Below are positions 1-8,124 of a DNA stretch of 42,899 nt, one piece after another. The stretch lies in NCBI GenBank assembly GCA_026989535.1, contig JALSJD010000231.1, positions 1 to 42,899 on the forward strand, given 5' to 3'. Under the pieces are notes generated by a model. The model was not told the origin of the DNA and made no database searches. It saw only the letters and a program-made list of their open reading frames with translations. The position numbers and the translations under genes are program-made. How positions within the stretch are numbered: position 1 is the first letter of the stretch; the number at the start of each line of letters is the position of its first letter. This stretch comes from Cyclobacteriaceae bacterium. GTDB taxonomy: Bacteria > Bacteroidota > Bacteroidia > Cytophagales > Cyclobacteriaceae.

Positions 1-2
1 TT

Positions 3-704
3 TTAAATGCCTATATGCACAAGGGCAATAATGAAATACAAATTGTTTTTGCCCCTTCGTCAATAATTGCAGAAGCAATTGATAAGGGTGTTCAATCTCT
101 TTTTATAGAAAATATTTTTGCGCGAGCTCTTATGGTGAAAGGTGCTTTAACAAAAAGTAGTTTAGGTATTTCAACAGAAGAAATTGACAAATTATTAACC
201 ATAAACCAGCCAGAAGTTGAGGTGCTTGAAGATAAACTTGTAAAAAATATTTCGGAAGAACATATAAATAAACCTATAAAAATGACTTTTGCCATTAATG
301 TGCCTGAAAACGAAATGGAGCATCTTGGCCAATTACAATATTGCGAAGGCGCCATTAATACTTCAGGAAACTTTACTGCAAATATTTTATTAAATAACAC
401 ACCAATATTGTACATCGAAAACAATACAAGCACTATAATTGAGCCATTTAATAAAATTGTGCAACCGTTTAATAATACATTAGAATTACAAGTATTATCA
501 ATTAATGATAAAACCAAGGAAGCTTATTTTGAGTATTACCTTAATTACGAAATGGCAGATATTATTAAAAAAATAGGGCTGGAACCAACATATAATTACG
601 TATCGTTCGGAGATTTTTTTAATAGATTACGTTTGCGATTATGGACTCTAACATTTAATAAAGAAGAGAGTTACAAATCGACCTTTAGTCTAAAACAAAA
701 TTAA
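3..704 (+). CDS. Hypothetical protein, 5'-truncated by window edge
   Basis: The reading frame is open to the first bases of the window, so the true start may lie upstream; the first ATG in view is at 15 and would give 229 residues. I do not recognise the family. The protein looks soluble, with no clear signal peptide or membrane segment in the visible part, and ends in a basic, aromatic stretch (FFNRLRLRLWTLTF). Its TAA stop overlaps the ATG of the next gene by one base, so the two are almost certainly co-transcribed and translationally coupled. Partnership with a DKNYY-repeat protein suggests an accessory pair, but no function can be assigned. Confidence 0.7.
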   Translation, partial: LNAYMHKGNNEIQIVFAPSSIIAEAIDKGVQSLFIENIFARALMVKGALTKSSLGISTEEIDKLLTINQPEVEVLEDKLVKNISEEHINKPIKMTFAINVPENEMEHLGQLQYCEGAINTSGNFTANILLNNTPILYIENNTSTIIEPFNKIVQPFNNTLELQVLSINDKTKEAYFEYYLNYEMADIIKKIGLEPTYNYVSFGDFFNRLRLRLWTLTFNKEESYKSTFSLKQN

Positions 705-2893
705 TGAAATTTGCCAGTCAAGAAACCGCTAAAGTAAAATTAGACCTCTTTGAAAACAAGTTGGTTTATGCATATAATGAAGCATTTGAAGCCAATGTAA
801 AACTACCGCTAAAAGTTACATTGGTTTCTGAAGCAACAAGTTATATAAGTAACGACCAATGCTATGCTGATCATACTCCCACAACCTTAGGCTATTATTG
901 GATTAATGATAACAAGTGCTTAAGAACAGCAAAAGGATTGGTTTTTAAAAGAGTAAAAAAAGAACAGTCCATTCAAACGCAATTAAACACAAATAATAAC
1001 ACCTTAATTTACCAAAATATAGATTGGAAGAACTCTGTTAAACCAGTAGGTGAAAAAGAATACAGGTTTGATAAAATATCTCAGATAAACGGACTATTAA
1101 ATAAGACCAGCGATAATACATGGTATTTAGAAATTAGAGGTAGAAAATTTATCCTATTAAAAGATGGATTAGAGTTTTCTTACGAATATGATAGTGAAAC
1201 AGGCTTTGAATTAATTAACAATTCCATTTCGTACTATAATAGGCCACTTACAAATGTTGATTTAGATTCGTTTAAAGTATTAAATTGTAATTACGCCATA
1301 GATAAAAGCACTGCTTTTTGCGGAAATGAGGCACTTTTAAATGCTGACATTGGCACTTTTAAAGTACTGACCCATAGTTTGGCAAAAGACAAAAACCAAG
1401 TATATTATTTTTCAAGTGTATTAAAATATGCCGATTCAGAAAGTTTACAGTTATTCGAGGATCCTACAAATATCTTTTACCGAGATAAAAATTACATTTT
1501 TCAAGGAGAATATATTCTTATTGGTGCAGATGTAGGCACTTTTAAAACTAAAGGAGAAATTTTTGGCGTTGATAAAAACCATGTCTATCGATTTTCGGAG
1601 CAATTACAATATGTTGACGCAAGTACCTTTGAGATTATTAATAAGACATATTTTAAAGATAAAAACAATATTTATTGTAGTCTTTTTGCTGGTCTTTCCG
1701 AAGTAAAGGTGTGCAAAAGTGACCCTTCTTTTAAAGACCTTACTAATGGATATTATAAACTAAAAAATAACATTTACTATTTTAATGATGACGGTCAAAG
1801 TGTTAGAATTAGTAATAACAACAAGAACTTTACAATGCTATCTTGCGGTTGGGCAAAAGACAACACAATACTTTTTTTAAATGGAGAAAAGGTGTACCAC
1901 GGAAACACATCTTCGGTTAAAATTCTTAGCGAATCGTATGCTTTTGTTAATAAAAAAATATTTTGGCGCAATGAAGAAATAGAAAATGCAGACCCAAGTA
2001 CATTTATTATTGATGTATGTGATTTTGCAATGGATAAAGACCATATTTATCATGCAGGAAAGCAAATAGAAGGGTCTAATCCTTCGTCATTTAAGCAACT
2101 AGATGCGTTTTTCTTTACAGATAAAAGCAATGTTTACTTAATTTCAGAATATGATGCATATTATTTTCTCAACATAAAAAATATTGACACTTCTAAAATA
2201 GAGATTTTACAATCTGGTTTTTTTAAAACCAATAAAGCGATATATTGCGATGAAAAGCAAATTACAGGAGCAGACCCTCTAACTTTCGAACTAATTCAAG
2301 GAGGATTTTCCCATGATAAAAATTCAGTTTATTATTTAGAAAAAAAACTTTCTGGGTTAAATCCGCAAAAGCTCAACATACTAAATCACCAGTTTATTCG
2401 AGATGAAGAATTCGTATATTATTACGATGTTAAACTCAATTTAAATGCCAAAAATTGCGTATTGATTTCAGATGATTTTATTAAAGACAAAAAGAAAGTT
2501 TACTACAAAGAAACCTTAATTAAAAAAGCGGATGCGGAGAGCTTTGAAATTATCAATCATTGGTTTCAGAAAGATAAATACAGATTATTTCATCAAACAA
2601 CACCATTGGAATTAAACCCTAATACTGTTAAAGTAAATGACATTTATGCTTTTGATGAACATTACATTTATTTTTCGGATCATAAAATAGAAGGTGTCGA
2701 TATTGCTAGTTTTGAGGTTTTGAGCAATAATTTTTCAAGAGACAAATTTCACGTTTACTATATGGAAAAAATCTTAAAAGAAGTAGATGCCCCAAGCTTT
2801 CAAATAATGAGTTACTCTGCTTTTAAAGATAAAAACAATGTATATACTTTTAAACAAGGTGAGTTTATAATTGATGAAAACGGGAATAGCTAA
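704..2893 (+). CDS. DKNYY-repeat protein
   Basis: A 729-residue protein made almost wholly of tandem repeats from about residue 180 to the end. Each repeat is roughly 29-36 residues with the pattern DKxxVYY, then an I/L-x-x-A/G-D-x-x-S/T-F block, for example DKNQVYYF, DKNHVYRF, DKNSVYYLEKKLSGLN and DKFHVYYMEKIL. This matches the DKNYY family, whose members are repeat proteins of unknown biochemical role. No signal peptide is obvious at the N-terminus (MKFASQETAKVKLDLFENK), so it may be cytoplasmic. It overlaps the upstream unknown gene by one base and is followed by a hairpin that probably ends the transcript. Family assignment is secure; function is unknown. Confidence 0.85.
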   Translation: MKFASQETAKVKLDLFENKLVYAYNEAFEANVKLPLKVTLVSEATSYISNDQCYADHTPTTLGYYWINDNKCLRTAKGLVFKRVKKEQSIQTQLNTNNNTLIYQNIDWKNSVKPVGEKEYRFDKISQINGLLNKTSDNTWYLEIRGRKFILLKDGLEFSYEYDSETGFELINNSISYYNRPLTNVDLDSFKVLNCNYAIDKSTAFCGNEALLNADIGTFKVLTHSLAKDKNQVYYFSSVLKYADSESLQLFEDPTNIFYRDKNYIFQGEYILIGADVGTFKTKGEIFGVDKNHVYRFSEQLQYVDASTFEIINKTYFKDKNNIYCSLFAGLSEVKVCKSDPSFKDLTNGYYKLKNNIYYFNDDGQSVRISNNNKNFTMLSCGWAKDNTILFLNGEKVYHGNTSSVKILSESYAFVNKKIFWRNEEIENADPSTFIIDVCDFAMDKDHIYHAGKQIEGSNPSSFKQLDAFFFTDKSNVYLISEYDAYYFLNIKNIDTSKIEILQSGFFKTNKAIYCDEKQITGADPLTFELIQGGFSHDKNSVYYLEKKLSGLNPQKLNILNHQFIRDEEFVYYYDVKLNLNAKNCVLISDDFIKDKKKVYYKETLIKKADAESFEIINHWFQKDKYRLFHQTTPLELNPNTVKVNDIYAFDEHYIYFSDHKIEGVDIASFEVLSNNFSRDKFHVYYMEKILKEVDAPSFQIMSYSAFKDKNNVYTFKQGEFIIDENGNS

Positions 2894-2896
2894 TAA

Positions 2897-2929
2897 CAAG
2901 GGCTTTTTCGTAATTTGATAAAGCCCTTG
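2897..2929. terminator. Hairpin between convergent genes, likely bidirectional terminator
   Basis: A perfect 10-bp inverted repeat, caagggcttt and aaagcccttg, is separated by 13 bases. The stem carries T's on its 3' side for plus-strand reading (gctttttc) and A/T-rich flanks. It lies 4 bases after the DKNYY gene stop and about 34 bases beyond the stop of the convergent alanine dehydrogenase gene, so it can serve both. Confidence 0.6.
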
Positions 2930-2962
2930 CAGTAAGAATTAACTAAAATTGGGTTGTCAAAA

Positions 2963-4078
2963 TTAGCCAACATACTTAGATACCTCCGTATAAGGCATAT
3001 CAAACGCATCGGCCACAGCTTTATAAACAATGTCGCCATTAATTATGTTAAGCCCCAGTTTAAGCTCATTGCTGTCTTGGCAGGCTTGTTTCCATCCTTT
3101 ATTAGCCAAGCTTATAGCGTACGGTAAAGTTGCATTTGTAAGTGCCAATGTAGAGGTGTAAGGTACAGCACCAGGCATATTGGCCACGCAGTAATGAATT
3201 ACATCATCAATGACAAACGTAGGATCTTCGTGCGTGGTTGGAGTACAAGTTTCAATACATCCTCCCTGATCAACAGCAACATCAACCAACACAGTACCGG
3301 GCTTCATATCTTTAAGCATATCTCTAGTTATAAGCTTAGGCGCTTTGGCCCCTGGTATTAGTACGGCACCAATAATTAAATCGGTTTCTTTAATCATCTC
3401 ACGGATATTGTATTCGTTCGACATCATGGTATGCACATTTGGAGGCATCACATCATCTAAGTATCTTAGGCGAGTAAGGCTTAAATCCATTACGGTAACT
3501 TCTGCCCCAAGACCAGCAGCCATTTTAGCCGCTTCGGTGCCTACAATGCCACCCCCTAAAATTAATACTTTGGCAGGTTTAACACCGGGTACACCTCCTA
3601 ATAAAATGCCGCGCCCGCCCATTGGTTTTTCAAGGTATTTGGCTCCTTCCTGAGTGGCCATTCTACCAGCTACTTCACTCATAGGAATTAACAGTGGCAA
3701 GGCTCTTTTAGTAGTTTCAACAGTTTCGTAAGCTAAACAAACTGCTTTTTGCTCAATCATTGCTTCGGTAAGTTCTTTGCCCGAAGCAAAGTGAAAATAG
3801 GTAAATAATAATTGGTCTTTTTTGATAAGCGGATATTCAGAAGCAATAGGTTCTTTTACTTTCATAATCATTTCAGCAATTTCATAAGTAGCTTCAATGG
3901 TAGGTAAAATTTTTGCACCTGCACCTTCGTAGTCTGTATCTGAAAAACCACTGCCAATACCAGCGGTTGATTGCACATACAATTCGTGGCCACGTTTTAC
4001 TAGTTCTTTAGCACCAGCTGGAGTTAAAGCAACACGATTTTCGTTATTTTTAATTTCTTTAGGAATACCTATAATCAT
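2963..4078 (-). CDS. ald: Alanine dehydrogenase
   Basis: NAD-dependent alanine dehydrogenase (L-alanine + H2O + NAD+ to pyruvate + NH4+ + NADH). At 371 residues it has the usual family length. The N-terminal motif IGIPKEIKNNENRVALTP and the Rossmann motif ILGGGIVGTEAAKMA are clear. The substrate and catalytic residues known for the family fall at the expected places: R15, K75 (VKEP) and H96 (YFHFAS). The segment NMPGAVPYTSTLALTNATLPY is typical of the C-terminal lid. It is transcribed divergently from the E1 dehydrogenase; both supply or use 2-oxoacids, but they do not share an operon. A TAnnTTTG box sits just upstream. Confidence 0.95.
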   Translation of the reverse strand: MIIGIPKEIKNNENRVALTPAGAKELVKRGHELYVQSTAGIGSGFSDTDYEGAGAKILPTIEATYEIAEMIMKVKEPIASEYPLIKKDQLLFTYFHFASGKELTEAMIEQKAVCLAYETVETTKRALPLLIPMSEVAGRMATQEGAKYLEKPMGGRGILLGGVPGVKPAKVLILGGGIVGTEAAKMAAGLGAEVTVMDLSLTRLRYLDDVMPPNVHTMMSNEYNIREMIKETDLIIGAVLIPGAKAPKLITRDMLKDMKPGTVLVDVAVDQGGCIETCTPTTHEDPTFVIDDVIHYCVANMPGAVPYTSTLALTNATLPYAISLANKGWKQACQDSNELKLGLNIINGDIVYKAVADAFDMPYTEVSKYVG

Positions 4079-4101
4079 GACTTAATTGTTTAATTACTAG
4101 A

Positions 4102-4109
4102 CAAATATA
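4102..4109 (-). promoter_or_regulatory. Candidate -7 box (TATATTTG) for alanine dehydrogenase
   Basis: Read on the minus strand this is TATATTTG, a full match to the Bacteroidota TAnnTTTG -7 element, 23 bases before the ald start codon. No convincing -33 element was found at the expected spacing, so this is a candidate only. Confidence 0.5.
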
Positions 4110-4307
4110 GCAAGCGGTTTATAGATTTACTAGGACATTTGTTGCAGCAGTAATTAGAAAAAAAACAGATTTTAATTTTCTATGGAAGAGGCCTTGGAAT
4201 TGTTTGGTAAAATTTAAAAGACTCTTTCTAGCCCAAATATTATTTGTTTTGATGATGTAATTTCCGAATAAAATTAATTAACATTTTTTTCGAGTTTGTT
4301 AACAAAA

Positions 4308-4338
4308 TTTGAATACCGGTTATGATGACGTAAATTTG
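4308..4338 (+). promoter_or_regulatory. Bacteroidota-type promoter for the E1 dehydrogenase
   Basis: TTTG at 4308-4311, exactly 19 bases, then TAAATTTG at 4331-4338: a full match to the -33/-7 consensus (TTTG-N19-TAnnTTTG). Transcription would start near 4345, leaving a leader of about 80 bases. The rest of the 4079-4423 gap is AT-rich and shows nothing else recognisable. Confidence 0.7.
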
Positions 4339-4423
4339 TTATCAAGAGTACAAGAACAGCAAATTTTGCTTCCCATAAACCGTTAACTATCGGTTTGGAT
4401 TTTTTAACTAAAATTAATTTGTC

Positions 4424-6823
4424 TTGAAAAACACAGCAGCCAAAGAGCCCATCATAGAAATATCAACCATTCTTGAAGATTATAAATTGGCGGTTGTAAG
4501 TCGTGAAGCCAGCTTAATGGGGCGCAAGGAGGTTTTTATGGGCAAAGCCAAATTTGGAATATTTGGTGATGGCAAAGAAGTACCCCAATTGGCACTGGCT
4601 CATGTATTTAAAAACGGAGATTTTAGGTCGGGCTATTACAGAGATCAAACGTTGATGTTTGCCATAGGGGAATTAACTATTCAGCAATATTTTGCACAGC
4701 TGTATGCACATACGAGTTTAGAAGATGAGCCTGCTTCTGCTGGTCGATTAATGAATGGCCATTTTGCCACACGTATGCTTAATGATGAAGGCCAGTTGAA
4801 AGACTTGATTAATCATAAAAATAGCACGGCAGACATATCTTCTACTGGAGGGCAAATGCCACGATTGGTTGGATTGGGGTTAGCTTCAAAACACTTTAGA
4901 GCTAATAAAGAGCTACACCAGTATAAAGGACTTTCAAATAAGGGCAATGAAATTGCTTTTGGTACTATTGGCAATGCCTCTACTTCAGAAGGTATGTTTT
5001 TTGAAGCGATGAATGCCATTGGTGTACTTCAAATACCCGTTATCATGTCGGTGTGGGATGATGAATTTGGTATTTCAGTAGGTGCTGAGTACCATACAAC
5101 CAAACAATCTATATCAAAGGCACTGGCAGGTTTGCAACGAACAGCCAAAGAAAAGGGATTTGAAATATTAACAGCCAAAGCCTGGGATTATGAAGGGCTG
5201 GTAAAAGTTTATAAAAAAGCAGAGAGTCTTGCCCGTAAAGAACATATACCTGTATTGGTACATGTAACAGAAGCAACTCAACCTCAAGGGCATTCAACTT
5301 CAGGCTCGCACGAGCGGTACAAATCGGCCGAGCGATTGGAATGGGAAGCTGCCCATGATTGCAATATAAAAATGCGTGAGTGGATTTTGGCAAGTGAATT
5401 TAGTACAGAAGCAGAATTAGAAGCCATCGAAAAAGAAGCCAAAGATTATGCAAAACAGGCTAAGAAGGATGCTTGGAAAGCTTTTATAAACGAAGAAAAA
5501 GAGGCACAAGCCATTGTTTCTTCCCTCCTAAGTAATTTAGCCAAGGCTGTTCATAGTCAAGAAATAGAAAATCTTAAAAATGAATTATCCTCTGCCATTA
5601 ATCCTTTAAAATTAGATGCCGTAAAAGCTTCTAAAAAAGCATTGCGGATTGTACGAGGACAATCACTGGCAGAAAAGCAGCCATTGATAGAATGGCTTAA
5701 TGCTTTTGAAGCGAAAGCCAGCGATGACTATGGCTCTCATATATTTAGCGAATCGGCTGATGCTGCTCTAAAAGTAGAACCTGTGCCTGCGCAGTATAAA
5801 CCTGACTCTGAAGTAGTAGATGGCCGCCAAATATTGCAAGCGTGTTTTGATAATGCCCTTGCACGAGATCCACGAGTGCTGGCTTTTGGCGAAGATGTGG
5901 GTAAAATTGGGGATGTAAACCAAGCTTTTGCAGGGTTGCAAGCTAAGTATGGTATAAATCGTGTTGATGACACCGGTATTAGAGAAACCACCATTATTGG
6001 GCAGGGTATAGGTTTAGCACTACGAGGGTTGCGCCCCATTGCCGAAATTCAATATTTAGATTATTTGGTGTATGCACTGCCTACTTTAACAGATGATTTG
6101 GCAACACTGCAATACCGAACCAAAGGAGGGCAAAAAGCACCTCTCATTATTAGAACCAGAGGGCATAGATTAGAGGGGGTTTGGCATTCAGGCTCACCTA
6201 TGGGTATGTTGCTCAATAGCCTTAAAGGAATTTATTTACTAGTACCTCGTAATATGACCAAGGCCGCAGGGTTGTATAATACTATGCTGGCTTCGGATGA
6301 CACCGCTTTGATGATTGAAAGCCTGAATGGGTACCGATTAAAAGAAAAAATGCCATCGAACTTGCCCGAATATACAGAACCTTTGGGCGTACCCGAAATA
6401 CTGAGAGAAGGGGAGGACGTAACCATAATTACCTATGGTTCTATGTGCCGTATTATGATGGATGCAGCTCAACAATTGGAAGAAGCAGGAATTAGCTGTG
6501 AAGTGATTGATGTGCAAACTCTTATGCCGTTTGATGTACATCATAGCATACTAAGTTCTGTTAAAAAAACCAACCGAGTTGTTTTTGCCGATGAAGATGT
6601 GCCAGGGGGTGGCAGTGCTTATATGATGCAAAAGGTACTCGAAGAGCAAAAAGGATATCGATTTTTAGATTCAGCTCCGTTAACTATTACTTCCAAAGAG
6701 CACCGGCCGGCTTATGGCTCAGATGGGGATTATTTTTCTAAACCCAATGCAGAAGAGATTTTTGATAAAATTTATGAGTTGATGGGGGAGGCAGAACCCA
6801 GTAAGTTTCCGGATATTTATTAA
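4424..6823 (+). CDS. Fused alpha/beta E1 subunit of a 2-oxoacid dehydrogenase (branched-chain type)
   Basis: Thiamine-diphosphate E1 component in which the alpha and beta subunits form one 799-residue chain. The alpha half covers about residues 1-440 and carries GNASTSEG at 183-190, where the TPP motif GDGxxxEG has Asn in place of Asp. The beta half starts near residue 466 (DGRQILQACF) with typical FGEDVGKIGDV and GIRETTIIGQGIGLALRGLRPI blocks. The enzyme decarboxylates 2-oxoacids and passes the acyl group to an E2 lipoyl protein; branched-chain oxoacids are the likeliest substrates, by family. The start used is TTG at 4424; the next Met is residue 32. E2 and E3 genes are not in the window. 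The last 96 bp are repeated downstream (see repeats). Confidence 0.9.
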   Translation: MKNTAAKEPIIEISTILEDYKLAVVSREASLMGRKEVFMGKAKFGIFGDGKEVPQLALAHVFKNGDFRSGYYRDQTLMFAIGELTIQQYFAQLYAHTSLEDEPASAGRLMNGHFATRMLNDEGQLKDLINHKNSTADISSTGGQMPRLVGLGLASKHFRANKELHQYKGLSNKGNEIAFGTIGNASTSEGMFFEAMNAIGVLQIPVIMSVWDDEFGISVGAEYHTTKQSISKALAGLQRTAKEKGFEILTAKAWDYEGLVKVYKKAESLARKEHIPVLVHVTEATQPQGHSTSGSHERYKSAERLEWEAAHDCNIKMREWILASEFSTEAELEAIEKEAKDYAKQAKKDAWKAFINEEKEAQAIVSSLLSNLAKAVHSQEIENLKNELSSAINPLKLDAVKASKKALRIVRGQSLAEKQPLIEWLNAFEAKASDDYGSHIFSESADAALKVEPVPAQYKPDSEVVDGRQILQACFDNALARDPRVLAFGEDVGKIGDVNQAFAGLQAKYGINRVDDTGIRETTIIGQGIGLALRGLRPIAEIQYLDYLVYALPTLTDDLATLQYRTKGGQKAPLIIRTRGHRLEGVWHSGSPMGMLLNSLKGIYLLVPRNMTKAAGLYNTMLASDDTALMIESLNGYRLKEKMPSNLPEYTEPLGVPEILREGEDVTIITYGSMCRIMMDAAQQLEEAGISCEVIDVQTLMPFDVHHSILSSVKKTNRVVFADEDVPGGGSAYMMQKVLEEQKGYRFLDSAPLTITSKEHRPAYGSDGDYFSKPNAEEIFDKIYELMGEAEPSKFPDIY
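6728..6823 (+). repeat. E1 3'-end repeat, copy A (within the intact gene)
   Basis: The terminal 31 codons plus stop of the E1 gene. Copy B (7507-7602) matches 92 of 96 bases and copy C (8112-8182) matches 66 of the last 71. This is the reference copy because it is joined to the full gene. Confidence 0.95.
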
Positions 6824-6900
6824 TAATTTAAAGCAGTATTCGAAATTCGCAAGCTTATTTGTTGTAAAAACATATTAAATTTGGTTAAAAAATAGTTGAA

Positions 6901-7134
6901 ATGGAAAATCTGTTGACAAGAATTACGATTGACCCAGAAATTTGTCATGGTAAGCCTACAATTAGAGGATTAAGATATCCTGTGGAAAATATACTGGAAC
7001 TATTGGCATCAGGAATGACAATAGAAGAACTATTGGAAGACTTTTCAGACTTGGAGCGCAAGGATTTTTTGGCTTGTTTAAGTTACGCTTCAAAATTGGC
7101 TCATGTTAAAAGTATCCATAAAATTGCTTCGTGA
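6901..7134 (+). CDS. DUF433 antitoxin-type protein
   Basis: A 77-residue protein with the DUF433 signature: ITIDPEICHGKPTIRGLRYPVENILELLASGMTIEELL shows the conserved HGKPTIRG-type start and the helix-turn-helix that follows. DUF433 proteins are usually encoded beside DUF5615 PIN-like proteins and are regarded as the antitoxin partner. Here the stop overlaps the GTG start of the DUF5615 gene by four bases (GTGA), the usual coupled arrangement. It begins 77 bases after the E1 stop; the frame opens directly after a short AT-rich stretch that could hold a promoter, though no full consensus was seen. Confidence 0.85.
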   Translation: MENLLTRITIDPEICHGKPTIRGLRYPVENILELLASGMTIEELLEDFSDLERKDFLACLSYASKLAHVKSIHKIAS

Positions 7135-7484
7135 GATTTATTATTGATGCTCAACTTCCTAGATCATTATCTGTATTTTTTAATAATAGAGGGCATGATT
7201 CTGTACATACTCTTGAATTACCGAATGGAAATAATACAAGAGATTTAGAGATTTCTATCCTTGCAAATGATGAAGAAATAATTGTAATAACTAAAGATAT
7301 TGATTTTTTAGAATCGTTTTTAGTAAAGTCGGAACCAAGAAAATTAATCATGGTGAAAACAGGAAATATTTCTAACAGACATTTGATTAAAATTTTTGAG
7401 GACAATCTCGAATTGCTCCTAAAGATGATTTCAAGGAGCAATTTAATAGAGGTTAGCAGTACAGAAATAGCTGAGCATGGTTAA
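7131..7484 (+). CDS. DUF5615 PIN-like toxin-type protein
   Basis: A 117-residue protein starting at GTG. The acidic residues expected of a PIN-like nuclease are visible: D6 (RFIIDAQLP) and the TKDIDF block around residues 55-59, with LPNGNNTRDLEI between. DUF5615 proteins are compact PIN-like ribonucleases, proposed toxins paired with DUF433. The pair is complete here. The gene ends 22 bases before copy B of the E1 3'-end repeat, which marks the right edge of this module. A degenerate piece of a second DUF5615 gene lies beyond that repeat. Confidence 0.82.
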   Translation: MRFIIDAQLPRSLSVFFNNRGHDSVHTLELPNGNNTRDLEISILANDEEIIVITKDIDFLESFLVKSEPRKLIMVKTGNISNRHLIKIFEDNLELLLKMISRSNLIEVSSTEIAEHG

Positions 7485-7506
7485 TAAATCTGCCAATTTA
7501 GAATGC

Positions 7507-7602
7507 GATTATTTTTCTAAACCCAATGCAGAAGAGATTTTTGATAAAATTTATGAGTTGATGGGGGAGGCAGAACCCGGTAAATTTCCAGATATTTATT
7601 AG
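7507..7602 (+). repeat. E1 3'-end repeat, copy B
   Basis: Matches 6728-6823 at 92 of 96 bases. The E1 reading frame and stop are kept: the changes are AGT to GGT, AAG to AAA, CCG to CCA and TAA to TAG. An ATG at 7477, overlapping the DUF5615 stop region, reads in frame through the repeat and gives a 41-residue chimeric ORF; there is no evidence that it is translated. Confidence 0.95.
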
Positions 7603-7628
7603 TGCTACTCAGCTCCGCATAGTGCTAC

Positions 7629-7690
7629 CTGTATTTTTTTAATAATAGTGGACTCATTATTACGTTTGAATTACCGAATGGTACAACGCT
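7629..7690 (+). pseudogene. Remnant of a second DUF5615 gene
   Basis: The stretch aligns with 7171-7232 inside the intact DUF5615 gene: both run ctgtatttttt, aataatag, then after a gap share the exact 16-mer ttgaattaccgaatgg (7213-7228 and 7666-7681). The copy has an extra T and small deletions that destroy the frame, and both ends of the gene are missing. It therefore appears to be a decayed toxin gene from an earlier module. Confidence 0.7.
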
Positions 7691-7739
7691 TAGGGCAGCG
7701 TAATTTGAAGACTTTTGCACGAATGCTTACCTTTGCACT

Positions 7740-8045
7740 ATGAACAGTTTAATATCAGAAAATATTAACACCATAAAAAGACTTTGTGAGAAGTACGAAG
7801 TAAAGACAATGTATTTGTTTGGTTCAAGCTCTCAGGGAGAATTTCGTGATACCAGTGATATTGATATCTTAATTACATTCCATGAAATTCCAATTGATCG
7901 ATATACAGATAATTATTTTGACCTCCATTATGAATTAGAAGCCCTTTTCGATAGGAAGATTGACCTAATCACGGGAAGGTCCCTTTCAAACCCCTATTTA
8001 ATTAAGAGTATAGAGGAAACTAAACAATTACTCTATGCAGCATGA
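7740..8045 (+). CDS. MNT-type nucleotidyltransferase (MntA-like antitoxin)
   Basis: A 101-residue minimal nucleotidyltransferase. It shows the family active site: G28-S29 (YLFGSSSQGEF) followed ten residues later by D40 and then D42 (SDIDILI), that is GSx10DxD. Such proteins pair with HEPN (DUF86-like) proteins; in characterised MntA-HepT systems the nucleotidyltransferase adenylylates and silences the HEPN ribonuclease. Its stop overlaps the start of a HEPN-like frame by 11 bases, but that partner is cut after 29 codons. If the toxin is dead, this gene is an orphan antitoxin and may be free to decay, although its own frame is intact. Confidence 0.85.
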   Translation: MNSLISENINTIKRLCEKYEVKTMYLFGSSSQGEFRDTSDIDILITFHEIPIDRYTDNYFDLHYELEALFDRKIDLITGRSLSNPYLIKSIEETKQLLYAA

Positions 8046-8124
8046 TATACTAAAATACTTGTATGATATTAAGGAATCTATTGATTCGATTACTGAGTTT
8101 TTAGAAGACACAAGAGATTTTTGA
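8035..8124 (+). pseudogene. Truncated HEPN (DUF86-like) toxin gene
   Basis: The frame starts at ATG 8035 and gives MQHDILKYLYDIKESIDSI, then TEFLEDTRDF and a TGA. This is the usual N-terminal helix of DUF86/HepT-like proteins, which are normally about 110-140 residues. The break coincides with the left edge of copy C of the E1 3'-end repeat at 8112, within a shared aagagattttt string. The catalytic RxxxxH motif, which lies in the C-terminal part of HEPN proteins, is absent. The gene was therefore probably cut by recombination at the repeat. Confidence 0.75.

Noticed and set aside
92-517. Open reading frame on the minus strand
   Set aside because: It is fully contained in the opposite-strand coding frame at 3-704, which has a coupled partner; the peptide is low in charge and shows no family features.
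3345-3653. Open reading frame of 102 codons opposite alanine dehydrogenase
   Set aside because: Shadow of a strongly conserved enzyme; rich in Pro/Ser/Ile as expected of an antisense frame.
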